Source: Mesorhizobium sp. BR1-1-16 (GTDB taxonomy: Bacteria; Pseudomonadota; Alphaproteobacteria; Rhizobiales; Kaistiaceae). Taken from it: a stretch of 64,000 nucleotides of DNA. The notes under the pieces are model-generated. The model ran no database searches. It worked only from the letters and a program-made list of their open reading frames with translations, and had not been told where the DNA came from. The stretch lies in the NCBI RefSeq assembly GCF_020165495.1, contig NZ_JAIUIE010000002.1, positions 372,001-436,000 on the forward strand, written 5' to 3'. The position numbers were made by a program, and so were the translations under genes. Below are positions 43,900 through 53,007 of this stretch, in pieces. Within the stretch, counting starts at the first letter, position 1, and every line of letters starts with the position of its first letter.

Positions 43900-45051
43900 A
43901 TGAACGAGCCCCGCAGCTATGTCCTTGAAAATGCGAGCATCGTTCTGCCCGATCGGGTGATCGAGAATGGCTGGATCGCCATCTCGGACGGCCGCATCGC
44001 CGAGATCGGCGAGGGGGCCGCACCGGAGCGCGGCTTCGACGTCCAGGGCGATCATCTGGTGCCGGGGCTCATCGAGCTGCACACCGATCACCTCGAGAGC
44101 CATTTCTCGCCGCGCCCGCATGTCCGCTGGCATGCACTTGCCTCGGTCATGGCCTATGACGCGCAGATCGCCAGCGCCGGCATTACGACGGTGTTTGATT
44201 CGCTGCGCGCCGGCACCGATATCGACGCGAAGCCGATCGGGGCTGACCTGATGACGCTGGCCGGTGGCATCGAGCAGGCGCGGGCAACCGGGCATCTCCG
44301 CGTCGATCACCGCACCCATATCCGCTGCGAGATCGCGACGCCCGACGTTGTCGAGCATCTTGAGACCTTTGCCGCGCGCTATCCGGTCCACCTCATTTCG
44401 CTGATGGATCACACGCCGGGTCAGCGCCAGTTCCGCGATCTCGAGACATGGCGCCGCTTCTATCTTCGCAACAAGGAAGCGTCGCCCGCCCAGGCGGATC
44501 ATTTCGTGCGCCAGCGGCTCGAACTGCATGACCTCTACGCCAAGGTCAATCGTGCGCGGCTGATCGAGATCGCCGCCGCCAACAATGCGGTACTCGCGAG
44601 CCATGACGATGCCACCGCCGGCCATGCCGCCGAGGCTGCGGGCGAAGGCGTCGCCGTCGCGGAATTCCCGACGACGATCGAGGCGGCCGAGGCGCTCAAC
44701 GCAGCCGGCATCGTCGTCATGATGGGCGGCCCCAATATCGTCCGCGGTGGCTCGCATTCGGGCAACATCGCCGCCGAGGAACTGGCGCGCGCCGGCCTGC
44801 TGGACGTGCTCTCGTCCGACTATGTGCCGGCAAGCCTCCTGATGTCGGCTTTCGAACTGCCGCGCCGCGCGCCGAATATCGATCTCGCTGCAGCCGTCCG
44901 GACCGTGACGGTGACGCCGGCCAAGGCGACGGGCCTCTCCGATCGCGGCGCGATCGAACCGGGGCTGCGCGCCGATCTCGTGCGCGTCCACCTCGTCGAG
45001 ACCACGCCGATCGTGCGCCAGGTCTGGCGCGAGGGTCAGCGGGTTTCGTGA
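43900..45051 (+). CDS. phnM: Alpha-D-ribose 1-methylphosphonate 5-triphosphate diphosphatase
   Basis: A 383-residue metal-dependent hydrolase of the amidohydrolase superfamily that removes diphosphate from the ribose-phosphonate intermediate to give the PhnJ substrate. Metal-site features are VPGLIELHTDHLESHFSPRP (the PhnM form of HxH, with H-x-D), SLMDHTPGQRQF, and LASHDDATAGHAAEAA with the late SSDYVPASLL. Length fits the family. It follows the phnL hairpin and precedes phnN by 7 bases. Confidence 0.96.
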   Translation: MNEPRSYVLENASIVLPDRVIENGWIAISDGRIAEIGEGAAPERGFDVQGDHLVPGLIELHTDHLESHFSPRPHVRWHALASVMAYDAQIASAGITTVFDSLRAGTDIDAKPIGADLMTLAGGIEQARATGHLRVDHRTHIRCEIATPDVVEHLETFAARYPVHLISLMDHTPGQRQFRDLETWRRFYLRNKEASPAQADHFVRQRLELHDLYAKVNRARLIEIAAANNAVLASHDDATAGHAAEAAGEGVAVAEFPTTIEAAEALNAAGIVVMMGGPNIVRGGSHSGNIAAEELARAGLLDVLSSDYVPASLLMSAFELPRRAPNIDLAAAVRTVTVTPAKATGLSDRGAIEPGLRADLVRVHLVETTPIVRQVWREGQRVS

Positions 45052-45058
45052 GGCAGAG

Positions 45059-45637
45059 ATGGGCAGCGGAGCTTTCATCGCCATCGTCGGTCCGAGCGGC
45101 GCCGGCAAGGACACGCTGATCGCCCATGCGCGGGCAGCGCTTGGCGAAGAGGGACGTTTCCTGTTCGCGCGCCGGATGGTGACGCGGCCAGCCAACGCCT
45201 TCGAGGATCATGACACGATCGACGAAGAGAGCTTCGAGGCCGGCCATGCCTCGGGTCGTTTCGCGCTGTCGTGGCGGGCGCATGGCCTCGGCTATGCCCT
45301 GCCATCCTCGATCGTCGAGACGCTGGCGAGCGGCACGCATGTGATCTGCAATCTCTCGCGCGCGGTGCTGCCGCTGGCGCGCAGCCGATTTGGCCGTGTC
45401 GTCGTCATCGAGATCACGGCGCCACCCGAGGTGCTCGCGGCCCGGCTCGAAGGGCGCGGCCGCGAAAGTCGCGCTTCAATCGAGGAGCGCCTTACGCGCG
45501 AGGCTGCGAAGAGCTTTGAACTCCGGGCCGATCTCGTCATCGTCAACGATCGCCCGGTCGCCGAGACAGGCGGCCGTCTGGTCGCCTTCCTCGCGGCGCT
45601 CGCGACCGAAAGCGTCAGCGAAACCGCTTCGCCATGA
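45059..45637 (+). CDS. phnN: Ribose 1,5-bisphosphate phosphokinase PhnN
   Basis: A 192-residue kinase of the guanylate-kinase-like fold with P-loop GPSGAGKDT. It phosphorylates ribose-1,5-bisphosphate to PRPP, completing recycling of the ribose used in C-P lyase activation. Other features are RFLFARRMVTRPA, FALSWRAHGLGYALP and SRAVLPLARSRFG, all PhnN-typical. Its 3' end overlaps the convergent GNAT gene by 23 bases. The phosphodiesterase PhnP, which makes its substrate, is not encoded in this window. Confidence 0.95.
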   Translation: MGSGAFIAIVGPSGAGKDTLIAHARAALGEEGRFLFARRMVTRPANAFEDHDTIDEESFEAGHASGRFALSWRAHGLGYALPSSIVETLASGTHVICNLSRAVLPLARSRFGRVVVIEITAPPEVLAARLEGRGRESRASIEERLTREAAKSFELRADLVIVNDRPVAETGGRLVAFLAALATESVSETASP

Positions 45638-46253
45638 TGACGCCGCCGGGGTCGAGATCCGGCGTTTCCAGCGCGACCAGCCCGACCTTGCGATAGAAGG
45701 CGAGCGCCGGCAGATTGTCGCGCGCGACGCCCAAATGAAGGCCCGGTGAGCCATCGGCCGCCAGCGTCTCCATCAATGTTTCAAGCAGGCGGCGGCCCCA
45801 GCCATGGCCCTGCGCTTCCGGCAGCAGGTCGATATGGCCATGCGAGGGATAGGCTTCGGTCAGCGCTGGCGGACAATAGGGCATGAAGTTGTGCACCTGC
45901 CGCCGTTTGGCGTCGCTGAGCCGCCACGCCGCCTTGTCGGGACCGGGATCGGGAATGCGCCGGCGTAGTGGCGGCAGCCATTCCCTTTCCATGCGGTCAT
46001 AAAAGGCGGCGCTGTCGCGCGCGCCGACGACATAGCCCGCGACCCCGTTCGGCCCGTCGATGACGAAGGCAAGGTCCGGTTCCATCACGACGTAATTGCC
46101 GACATAGAGGTGGCCGAGAATGTCGGGATCATCGTTCTGTGGCGTCGCATCCTTGCCGAGATCGCCGGTCAGCATGCAGATGCGATAGACCGCCGGCAGA
46201 TCGGCAAGGTCCGCCTTGCGCATGTGGAAATCGTCGCGGCCGAACGCGCTCAT
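45615..46253 (-). CDS. GNAT family N-acetyltransferase
   Basis: A 212-residue GNAT protein with RKADLADLPAVYRICMLTGD at the N-terminus, HGHIDLLPEAQGHGWGRRLLETL (the acetyl-CoA loop Q-G-x-G-x-G/R) and LHLGVARDNLPALAFYRKVGL. It resembles the GNAT-like domains related to the C-terminal part of O-GlcNAcase, but the substrate is unknown. A second possible start is ATG 46223. It overlaps phnN by 23 bases tail to tail and is probably not part of phosphonate metabolism. Confidence 0.85.
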   Translation of the reverse strand: MSAFGRDDFHMRKADLADLPAVYRICMLTGDLGKDATPQNDDPDILGHLYVGNYVVMEPDLAFVIDGPNGVAGYVVGARDSAAFYDRMEREWLPPLRRRIPDPGPDKAAWRLSDAKRRQVHNFMPYCPPALTEAYPSHGHIDLLPEAQGHGWGRRLLETLMETLAADGSPGLHLGVARDNLPALAFYRKVGLVALETPDLDPGGVIMAKRFR

Positions 46254-46323
46254 GCCGGGATGCTCCTCAGTTGGGATGAACGCGACCGTTCTGCGCCCTG
46301 CCGGCGGCGGGGGTCAACCCAGG

Positions 46324-47061
46324 TCAGGCAAGCGTTCGCCCGCCATTCACAGCGATGGTCTGGCCGGTGATGAAACCGCCTCCGGGTGAGGCGAGGAACA
46401 CTACTGTTGCAGCGATGTCTTCGGGAACGCCCTGATGCCCAAGCGGCACGAGGCGGCGATACGCTTCGAGGTCTTCAGCGCTTGCATCATTGTGCCGCTC
46501 GACGGGGATGAAGCCCGGCGCGACCAGATTGACGCGAATGCCGTCGCCGCCGAGTTCATTGGCCCAGGAACGCGTCAGCCCGACCATGGCCGCCTTGGCG
46601 GCGACGTAATGGCCGAAATCGGCATTGCCCATGTCCACGACTTCGCTGCCGATGTTGACGACGATGCCACTGCCTTTTGCTTTCCAGTTCGGCAGCACGC
46701 ATTGCAGGATCAGGAGGGGCGCCTTCACGAAGAAGCGGAGTTGGTCGAGATGATCGTCCCAGTTCTGTTCCTCGATCGGCTTGAACGGCTGCGGACCGGT
46801 GGCGTTGTTGACGATGAGACCGATCGGCCCGAGTTGATGTTCGATCTCGGTGATGCCGTGGCGGACGCTTGCCTTGTCGGTGACGTCGAACTTGAACGCG
46901 GCAGCCCGACCGCCTGCAACCTCGATCGCATCGACGGTCGCGGCCGCGCCGGCATCGTCATGGGCATAGTTGACGGCCACGGTCCAACCAGCGGCACCCA
47001 GCCCCTTGGCAATGGCAGCCCCGAGCCCGCGCGATGCGCCGGTAACGAGTGCGGTACGCAT
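46324..47061 (-). CDS. Short-chain dehydrogenase/reductase (FabG-like)
   Basis: A 245-residue SDR with the NAD(P) motif TGASRGLG, the NNAT segment (VNNATGP), the catalytic Ser in VVNIGSEVV and the YVAAK Tyr/Lys pair. GGAAGGAA precedes ATG 47061, and longer frames upstream lack features. The sequence AATVDAIEVAGGRAAAFKFDVTD is typical of 3-oxoacyl-ACP reductase relatives, but substrate cannot be assigned. It lies 52 bases downstream of a LysR gene on the same strand. Confidence 0.9.
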   Translation of the reverse strand: MRTALVTGASRGLGAAIAKGLGAAGWTVAVNYAHDDAGAAATVDAIEVAGGRAAAFKFDVTDKASVRHGITEIEHQLGPIGLIVNNATGPQPFKPIEEQNWDDHLDQLRFFVKAPLLILQCVLPNWKAKGSGIVVNIGSEVVDMGNADFGHYVAAKAAMVGLTRSWANELGGDGIRVNLVAPGFIPVERHNDASAEDLEAYRRLVPLGHQGVPEDIAATVVFLASPGGGFITGQTIAVNGGRTLA

Positions 47062-47113
47062 AAATGTTCCTTCCCCAATGCTTATCCCCCTCGCGCCGCC
47101 GCTGCGCGCGGCA

Positions 47114-48088
47114 TCAGGCGGCGGGCGCGCCGCTCCCGGGCCTGTCGAGCGGCATCCGGTCGGGACGGTCGCTCCGCCGGTAAGGGAATGAAGTGTAGCC
47201 GTCGAAGCGGCTGCCGACAAACCGTGTCAGCGCTTTGATGAGTGGATTGGCGATGCGGTGCGCTGGATGCAGGACAAGGAGCGGGCTCGGGTCTGAGGTC
47301 CAGCCGGGGAGCACCGGCACCAGCGCGTCGGCGCGGATTTCGTCGGCGACAAAGAAATCCGGGAAATAGCCGATGCCTTGGCCCTGCACGACGCAGAGTT
47401 TGGTCATCCAGTTGTCGTTGGACGCGATGCGGCCGTCGGCATGGAAGACGACGCTTCGCGTGCCGTCTGACAGCGCCCATTGGGTCGATCCGCTTCGGCT
47501 GCGATTGACGACGAGAGCATGGCGACCGAGATCCTCCGGCGTGGCGGGATGACCGCGGATGGCGAGATAATCGGGCGCCGCATAGAGGCGGCTGACATAG
47601 CTCGAGAAGCGCCGAGCGACCATGTTCGCCGCCGCGGGATCGGTGGGATCGCCGGCATAGAGGGCGCAGTCGATGCCACTGTCGGGATGGAAGAGGCTGG
47701 CGGCACCAAGGATCAGAAGCTCGATATTGACGGCGGGGTGATCGCGTCCGAATTCGACCGCCAGCGGGCCCATGAGATTGGTGCCGAGTTCGTCGGTCGT
47801 GCCGATGCGAAGGTGGCTGCGGGTCGTGGCGCGCTGCGCGGTCACCACATCTTCCGCCCGCTCGCATGCCTGGATCACCTCGCGGGCATGCGGCAGCAGG
47901 GCGATCCCGGCCGATGTCGGGGCAAGTCGCCCGCCGCGCCGCTGGAACAACTCGGCGCCGAGCTCCGATTCCAGGCGCCGCAACTGGTGACTGAGGCTAC
48001 CCTTGGCGGCGCCGTGTCGCCGCGCCGCTTCCGAGAGGGAGCCGCAATCGGCAATGCGCATGAACGCCTTCAAATCGTCGATCCGCAA
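47114..48088 (-). CDS. LysR-family transcriptional regulator
   Basis: A 324-residue LysR-type regulator with an N-terminal helix-turn-helix (LKAFMRIADCGSLSEAARRHGAAKGSLSHQLRRLE, then LGAELFQRRGGR) and a C-terminal periplasmic-binding-like effector domain (about 95-300). It is divergent from the nucleoside hydrolase gene and upstream of the SDR gene, so either could be its target. The C-terminus after about 300 is rich in Arg/Pro and appears unstructured. Confidence 0.93.
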   Translation of the reverse strand: MRIDDLKAFMRIADCGSLSEAARRHGAAKGSLSHQLRRLESELGAELFQRRGGRLAPTSAGIALLPHAREVIQACERAEDVVTAQRATTRSHLRIGTTDELGTNLMGPLAVEFGRDHPAVNIELLILGAASLFHPDSGIDCALYAGDPTDPAAANMVARRFSSYVSRLYAAPDYLAIRGHPATPEDLGRHALVVNRSRSGSTQWALSDGTRSVVFHADGRIASNDNWMTKLCVVQGQGIGYFPDFFVADEIRADALVPVLPGWTSDPSPLLVLHPAHRIANPLIKALTRFVGSRFDGYTSFPYRRSDRPDRMPLDRPGSGAPAA

Positions 48089-48225
48089 GCGAATACCGTT
48101 CGAGATGTTGAACGAGCGTCATTGTTTTCATGTCCATGCAACGGCGTCAATGCGAGCTAGTCTCTACGTATTCAACGCAAATGCCCTGTCCGCACGGCGG
48201 GCTCGTTCATGAAATGGAGACGACC

Positions 48226-49302
48226 ATGTCCCTGCCATCGCCTTTTGTCGCCGCCATGGGGCTCGTTCTCGCGGGCCTTTCTCTCGGGGCAGCGCCACCC
48301 TCGGCAACGCAGAAGCTGTTTGTCATCGACAATGATTTTTCGGGACCGGGCGGCTCCGACCTGCAGCCGGTGCTGTTCTTCCTGGATAATCCTGACGCAA
48401 AGCTGCTCGGTCTCACCGTGGTGACCGGCGACGATTGGATGAAAGTCGAGACGGCGCATCTGCTGCGCTTCCTCGAGATCGCCGGCCATCCGGAGATTCC
48501 CGTCGTCGAGGGCGCGCGCGTGCCGCTGGTGAATACGCCGCGCCGTATCGCTGATTGGGAGGCGCGCTATGGCAAGCTCTCGTGGAAGGGCGCGTGGAAC
48601 AAGCCCGAGACGGATGGCACCGTGGCCGGCTTTGATCCCGATGCCGTACCGACGCTGGAAGAGGGCAACCCGACGATCAAAGCGGCGCCCGGAGCCGCGG
48701 CGGCTTTCCTGGTCGATGCAGTCCGAAAGCACCCGCACGAGGTATCGATCATCGCACTCGGTCCGCTCACGAATATCGCGCTCGCAACGAGCCTCGATCC
48801 TGAATTCCCGAGCCTCGTCAAGGAGATCGTTATGACGAACGGGCCGGCGACCAATCTCGACCCGGCTACGGGCAAGGTCGGGCCGTTCACCAGCGGCTTC
48901 AATTTCGTGTTCGATCCGGAAGCCGCCGACATCGTCCTCCGGGCGCCGTTTCCGCGTATCGTCAGCGTCGGGCCAGTGGCGGAGCGGGTTTCCGTCGACC
49001 AATCGCTGATCGACGCCATCGCCGCGAAAAAGACGCCACTTGCCGCCTATCTCGCAAAATATGCCTGGAAAGACCTTCCGATGTGGGATGAAACGGCGAC
49101 GGCGATCGCGCTTGATCCGACGCTGGCGTTGAAGAGCGTCGATGTGTTGACGGCAATCGATCTCGGCGACGGCGCCACGCATGGCAGTGCCATCGCCTTC
49201 GATGCCAAGTCGGCGCCCGGCCGCGGCGAACGCCCGGTCTCGACGGTGCTCGATTTCGACGCGGCGCGCTACCGCGAGATGCTGCTTGGTGCCGTGCGCT
49301 GA
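48226..49302 (+). CDS. Exported nucleoside hydrolase-like protein
   Basis: A 358-residue inosine/uridine-preferring nucleoside hydrolase family protein. ATG 48226 has GGAGA 5 bases upstream and yields a signal peptide (SPFVAAMGLVLAGLSLGAAPPS), unusual as most such enzymes are cytoplasmic. The calcium-binding start of the domain is altered: DNDFSGPGGSD instead of the compact DxDxxxDD. Later family segments remain (TVVTGDDWMKVET, PVVEGA, ALGPLTNIALA, GPATNLDP, DPEAADIVL and DETATAIALDP). Cleavage of extracytoplasmic nucleosides or a related N-riboside is plausible. Confidence 0.85.
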   Translation: MSLPSPFVAAMGLVLAGLSLGAAPPSATQKLFVIDNDFSGPGGSDLQPVLFFLDNPDAKLLGLTVVTGDDWMKVETAHLLRFLEIAGHPEIPVVEGARVPLVNTPRRIADWEARYGKLSWKGAWNKPETDGTVAGFDPDAVPTLEEGNPTIKAAPGAAAAFLVDAVRKHPHEVSIIALGPLTNIALATSLDPEFPSLVKEIVMTNGPATNLDPATGKVGPFTSGFNFVFDPEAADIVLRAPFPRIVSVGPVAERVSVDQSLIDAIAAKKTPLAAYLAKYAWKDLPMWDETATAIALDPTLALKSVDVLTAIDLGDGATHGSAIAFDAKSAPGRGERPVSTVLDFDAARYREMLLGAVR

Positions 49303-49312
49303 GGGCAAAGCC

Positions 49313-50158
49313 TCAGGCGGCGGCCCAGCCCTCGCGCATGAGCTTGATGGCGCCCCGGTAGACATCCTCCGGTTTGTCGAACAGGGGTCGCCAGACGCGC
49401 GTTGCGGCGGCGATGTCGGGCAGCGCCGAGCCAAAGGATTCGACGGTCACCCAGCCATCATAGCCGCTCGCTTTCAGCGCCTTGAAGACTGAGGCAAAAT
49501 CGATTGGGCCGGTTCCCGGCGTGCCGCGGTCGTTCTCCGAGATATGCACATGGTTGAAGCGCCCGGCGGTCGCCTGGATGGCGCGCGCCTGGCTCTTCTC
49601 CTCGATGTTGAAGTGGAACGTATCGTAGAGATAGCCGTGGTTCGCGGCCCCCACGGCATCGACCAGCGTCCTGGCGGCGGCGGCCGTATTGAGGAAATAG
49701 CATTCGAAGCGGTTGAGCGGCTCCACGGAATAGCTCACCCCGGCTTTCCCCGCATAAGCGGCCGCCTCCTTGTGCACCTCGACACAGCGCGCAAATTCGT
49801 CCGCCGTCGGACCGGCGCCCGAGAAACGGCCGAGCGTCTGGTGGAGAGGGCCGCAGACGAGGTCGGCCCCGAGCGCTGCCGTGCAGTCGGCAAGCCATTT
49901 CATGTGGTCGAGCGCTGCCGCGCGCTCGGCCGGATCAGCTGAGGTCGCGTCCGTTCCGGGCGGAAAGAAGGCGACTCCGGTCGACGCCAGCCCGGCATCC
50001 GCGAGGCGGGTCCGGACCCAAGCGAAATGGGCCTCCTCGCCGCCGAAGATCGGGACTTCCACGCCGTCATAGCCCGCCGCCTTCAGGTCATCGAGGATCG
50101 GCAGATGCTGTTCCTCGAAATGGGCGGTCCAGAGCAGCAGGTTGAAGCCGAACTTCAT
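49313..50158 (-). CDS. Sugar isomerase/epimerase, TIM barrel (psicose/tagatose 3-epimerase-like)
   Basis: A 281-residue xylose-isomerase-like TIM barrel. ATG 50158 gives [19 protein letters not shown], the usual beginning. The four metal ligands are visible: Glu in [15 protein letters not shown], Asp in [12 protein letters not shown], His in [13 protein letters not shown] and Glu in VTVESFG. It resembles D-psicose/D-tagatose 3-epimerases and hydroxypyruvate isomerases. It is last in a minus-strand catabolic operon and overlaps the Gfo/Idh gene by 4 bases. Confidence 0.92.
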   Translation of the reverse strand: MKFGFNLLLWTAHFEEQHLPILDDLKAAGYDGVEVPIFGGEEAHFAWVRTRLADAGLASTGVAFFPPGTDATSADPAERAAALDHMKWLADCTAALGADLVCGPLHQTLGRFSGAGPTADEFARCVEVHKEAAAYAGKAGVSYSVEPLNRFECYFLNTAAAARTLVDAVGAANHGYLYDTFHFNIEEKSQARAIQATAGRFNHVHISENDRGTPGTGPIDFASVFKALKASGYDGWVTVESFGSALPDIAAATRVWRPLFDKPEDVYRGAIKLMREGWAAA

Positions 50159-51306
50159 GGCGTCATCCCGGCGGCGAGATCGACCCATTGCCCGCTGCGA
50201 CCAGAGGCGATGATGGCGTCGCAGATCCGCGTCGTTTCCAACGCGTCGCGGAATGTCGGCGCCGCCGGTTTGCCGTTCGAGAGCCCTTCGAGGAAGTCGG
50301 CGACCTGATGCACGAAGGAGTGTTCGTAGCCGATAATGAGGCCAGGCACCCACCACTTGCCCAGATACGGGTGCTCGCCATCGGTGACGAGGATCGACGT
50401 CCAGCCGCGCAGCGCGCCGGGCGTACGGTGATCGAACCAGGCGACGCGGTTGAGATCATGCAGGTCCCAGGCAAGAGATCCGTTCTCGCCGTTGATCTCG
50501 AGCGTATAGGCCGCCTTGTGGCCGCGGGCATAGCGCGTCGATTCGAACGTGCCGAGCGAGCCATTGGCGAAGCGCGTCATGACGGCAGCGGCATCGTCGA
50601 TGCCGACATCGCGCATTGCGCCCGTGACGGCGTCCTTGCGCTGCTTGACGAAGGTTTCCGTCATTGCGGTGAGGCTGTCGATGCCGCCATTCAGCCAGAT
50701 CGCCGTATCGAGGCAGTGGGCCAGCAGGTCGCCCGTGACGCCCGAGCCGGCGCTATCGACATCAAGCCGCCAGGTGGCCGCGCCGCCCTGCGGCACGTCG
50801 GGCGAAATGGTCCAGTCCTGCAGGAACTTCGCGCGGTAGTGATAGATGTGGCCGAGCAGGCCCTGGTCGATCATCCGCTTCACCAGCATGACGGCCGGGA
50901 CGCGGCGGTAGTTGTACCACACCATGTTGGGTACACCGGCCGCCTCGACGGCCTCGACCATGGGCTTGCCTTCGGCTTCGGTGCGCGCCAGCGGCTTCTC
51001 GCAGAGCACCATCTTGCCGGCCTTGGCGGCGGCAATGGCGATCTCGGCATGGCTGTCGTTCGGCGTGCAGATGTCGATCGCGTCGATATCCGCCCGCTCG
51101 ATCAGCCGCCGCCAGTCGCTTTCGACGGATTCGTAGCCCCATTGCTGCGCGAAGGCCGTCGCCTTTTCGGTGTTACGCGCCGCGACCGCCTTCAGCACTG
51201 GCCGGTAGCCGGTATCGAAGAAGTGCGAAACCTTGCTCCAGGCATTGGAGTGGGCGCGGGCCATGAAGCCATAGCCCACCATGCCGACATTCAGCGTCTT
51301 GGTCAT
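50155..51306 (-). CDS. Gfo/Idh/MocA family oxidoreductase
   Basis: A 383-residue NAD(P)-dependent sugar dehydrogenase. ATG 51306 gives [20 protein letters not shown] with the GxGxxA dinucleotide loop; CEKPLA carries the conserved active-site Lys, followed by [15 protein letters not shown] and a C-terminal beta-sheet domain with [12 protein letters not shown] (catalytic-region Asp/His). The family oxidises polyols, inositols or glycosides at ring hydroxyls. It is paired with two TIM-barrel isomerases (49313 and 51339), a common arrangement for sugar or inositol-like catabolism. Confidence 0.94.
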   Translation of the reverse strand: MTKTLNVGMVGYGFMARAHSNAWSKVSHFFDTGYRPVLKAVAARNTEKATAFAQQWGYESVESDWRRLIERADIDAIDICTPNDSHAEIAIAAAKAGKMVLCEKPLARTEAEGKPMVEAVEAAGVPNMVWYNYRRVPAVMLVKRMIDQGLLGHIYHYRAKFLQDWTISPDVPQGGAATWRLDVDSAGSGVTGDLLAHCLDTAIWLNGGIDSLTAMTETFVKQRKDAVTGAMRDVGIDDAAAVMTRFANGSLGTFESTRYARGHKAAYTLEINGENGSLAWDLHDLNRVAWFDHRTPGALRGWTSILVTDGEHPYLGKWWVPGLIIGYEHSFVHQVADFLEGLSNGKPAAPTFRDALETTRICDAIIASGRSGQWVDLAAGMTP

Positions 51307-51338
51307 TTCAAGCGATCCTTCCCGTAGGCTCTCAAGGC

Positions 51339-52382
51339 CTATTCCTGCCAGCCATGCGCTTCGCGCACCTTGATCATGGCGCCGAGCACGGCATTCCAGG
51401 TGTCCTGGCTTTCCATGACGGCATTCGGGAACATGCAGCCGTCCCAGCAGATATGGCGCATGCGCTTGGTGAGGTTGCCTTCCCGGTCGCGCAGCCAGTA
51501 GCCGGCATGTTTCGTGATATCGAGGCGGCCATTGGGGTCGGTGACCTGGCAATGGCGGCCGGTCTTCTCGTGATCGCCCGAACCGAACACGGTGCCGTCG
51601 TTCTGCGCGACGTGGAAATCCATCGTCCAGGGACGCAGCGCATCGGCGACCTTGCGATAGGCCGCGTCGAGCGTCGCCGTATCGGACCAGTCGAAATCCT
51701 TCGGCAGGATGCGGTCGGCCTCGGCGTTGTAGCCGAGCGTATAGAGCATCGAATGGGCCATGTCGGCCTGGAAGCCGACCACGCCGGGCCGATCCACCGT
51801 TTCGAGCAGCCGCACCATCTCGCGCCAGGAATGCATGCCGCCCCAGCAGATCTCGCCCTCCGCGACCAGGAACTCATCATAGTCCTCGGCGATATCGGCC
51901 GCTTCGGAAAAGGTCTCGGCGATCAACCTGGTATTGCCGACCGGGTCCTTGTCCCAGGCCTCGACGCCGACGGAGGAATCGATGCGGATGCCGCCGGTTG
52001 GGCGGATGCCGAGTTCGCGCATTTGCTGGCCGATGGCGCAGGCCTTGCGCACCTGCTCAACGAAACGCTTGCGCTCGTCCGCGGTACCCATGGCCGAGCC
52101 GCCGCCAGCGCCGCCCCAGATCGGCGCCACGAAAGAGCCGACCTTGAGGCCATAGCCGGCGATGTGGTCGCTGAGCCGCTTGACCGCATCCTTGTCGCTG
52201 TCGATGTCGAAATGCGGCGCGGTGATGAAGAGGTCGATGCCGTCGAACTTGATTCCGTCGACTTCGGCATTGGCGGTGAGGCGCAGGAGCGTATCGAGCG
52301 CGATGATCGGCTCGCTTTCGCCACCCTTGCCGACAACCCCCGGCCAGGCGGCATTGTGCAGTTTCGGATAGGTGTTCGGCAT
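51339..52382 (-). CDS. Sugar phosphate isomerase/epimerase, TIM barrel
   Basis: A 347-residue xylose-isomerase-like protein. ATG 52382 begins [20 protein letters not shown]; longer frames run into an intergenic repeat. Metal-ligand candidates are Glu in [13 protein letters not shown], Asp in [11 protein letters not shown], His in [23 protein letters not shown], and a C-terminal CWDGCMFPN segment. Its substrate is unknown. It lies 32 bases upstream of the Gfo/Idh gene in the same operon, after an interposed palindromic repeat. Confidence 0.9.
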   Translation of the reverse strand: MPNTYPKLHNAAWPGVVGKGGESEPIIALDTLLRLTANAEVDGIKFDGIDLFITAPHFDIDSDKDAVKRLSDHIAGYGLKVGSFVAPIWGGAGGGSAMGTADERKRFVEQVRKACAIGQQMRELGIRPTGGIRIDSSVGVEAWDKDPVGNTRLIAETFSEAADIAEDYDEFLVAEGEICWGGMHSWREMVRLLETVDRPGVVGFQADMAHSMLYTLGYNAEADRILPKDFDWSDTATLDAAYRKVADALRPWTMDFHVAQNDGTVFGSGDHEKTGRHCQVTDPNGRLDITKHAGYWLRDREGNLTKRMRHICWDGCMFPNAVMESQDTWNAVLGAMIKVREAHGWQE

Positions 52383-52441
52383 CGGATCCTCCCAGATCGT
52401 CCTGCTATTTGCGGTTCTGCTCGCGGCGACCGCTCTTTTCC

Positions 52442-52549
52442 TGTCATTGCCGGACTTGGCCCGGCAATCCAGTCTCCCTTGGGCCGTCTTCCTGCGGCCG
52501 CTTCGATCGAACGCCAGTCTGGATCGTCGGGTCAAGCCCGGCGATGACA
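52442..52549. repeat. Intergenic palindromic repeat (alphaproteobacterial REP-like)
   Basis: Two 34-base arms (52442-52475 and 52516-52549) are inverted copies with 28 of 34 positions complementary; most mismatches are transitions that leave G-U pairs in RNA. The core GCCGGACTTGGCCCGGCAAT is a form of the TGGATNNCCGGGTCAAGCCCGGNNATGAC repeat scattered through alphaproteobacterial genomes. It sits inside the catabolic operon between the cupin gene and the isomerase gene and would form a long hairpin in the transcript. Confidence 0.75.
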
Positions 52550-52571
52550 GCTGGTGCATCTTCGGTGACGA

Positions 52572-52976
52572 TTAGATCCGCAGGTCCTTCCACGGCGCCT
52601 CACCGGCGACCTCGACGGAGACATACCCGTTGACGCCGATGCAGGGGCCGAGGATCGCGACCACACGGGCGTCCTCGTCGCCGGCATTGAACGAGGCATG
52701 CACGACACCCGGAGGGATAAAGGCGGCGTCTCCCGGTCCGAGCAGGCGCTTCTCCTCTCCCACCCACTGCTCGACGCGGCCGGCGGTGACATAGATCACC
52801 TCTTCCTGGTCGGGATGTTTGTGGAAGTCGTGACCCTTGCCGGGCGAGAGAGTGACGTCGATGACCGTGAGCTGGTCGGCGCCTGTGGCCGGCGGATGGC
52901 TCATCCAGCGCAGCCTGCCCCAGTCCAGATGCTCCTGCGGTGTCTCCCCGGCAATGATGAATTGACCTTCGGCCAT
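52572..52976 (-). CDS. Cupin-domain protein
   Basis: A 134-residue single-domain cupin. Motif 1 is GKGHDFHKHPDQEEVIYVTAG (G-x5-H-x-H-x4-E form, with metal-binding His and Glu) and motif 2 is PGDAAFIPPGVVHASFN. The preceding VIDVTLSP and following RVVAILGP strands complete the barrel. It is likely a metal-dependent isomerase, epimerase or sensor of a sugar intermediate; the role is unknown. It lies between the PEP-hydrolase-like gene (31-base gap) and the palindromic repeat. Confidence 0.9.
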   Translation of the reverse strand: MAEGQFIIAGETPQEHLDWGRLRWMSHPPATGADQLTVIDVTLSPGKGHDFHKHPDQEEVIYVTAGRVEQWVGEEKRLLGPGDAAFIPPGVVHASFNAGDEDARVVAILGPCIGVNGYVSVEVAGEAPWKDLRI

Positions 52977-53007
52977 TGGCGTTCCTCCTCCCTTTCGTGT
53001 TTCTGGC

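Noticed and set aside
45615-46253. GNAT after phnN as PhnO
   Set aside because: It is on the opposite strand, overlaps phnN tail to tail, and resembles O-GlcNAcase-associated GNAT domains; the GNAT between phnJ and phnK is the better PhnO-role candidate.
48106-48176. Inverted repeat GTTGAA/TTCAAC as LysR operator
   Set aside because: The six-base arms are 58 bases apart, too far for a single LysR site, and no T-N11-A dyad of better quality was found.
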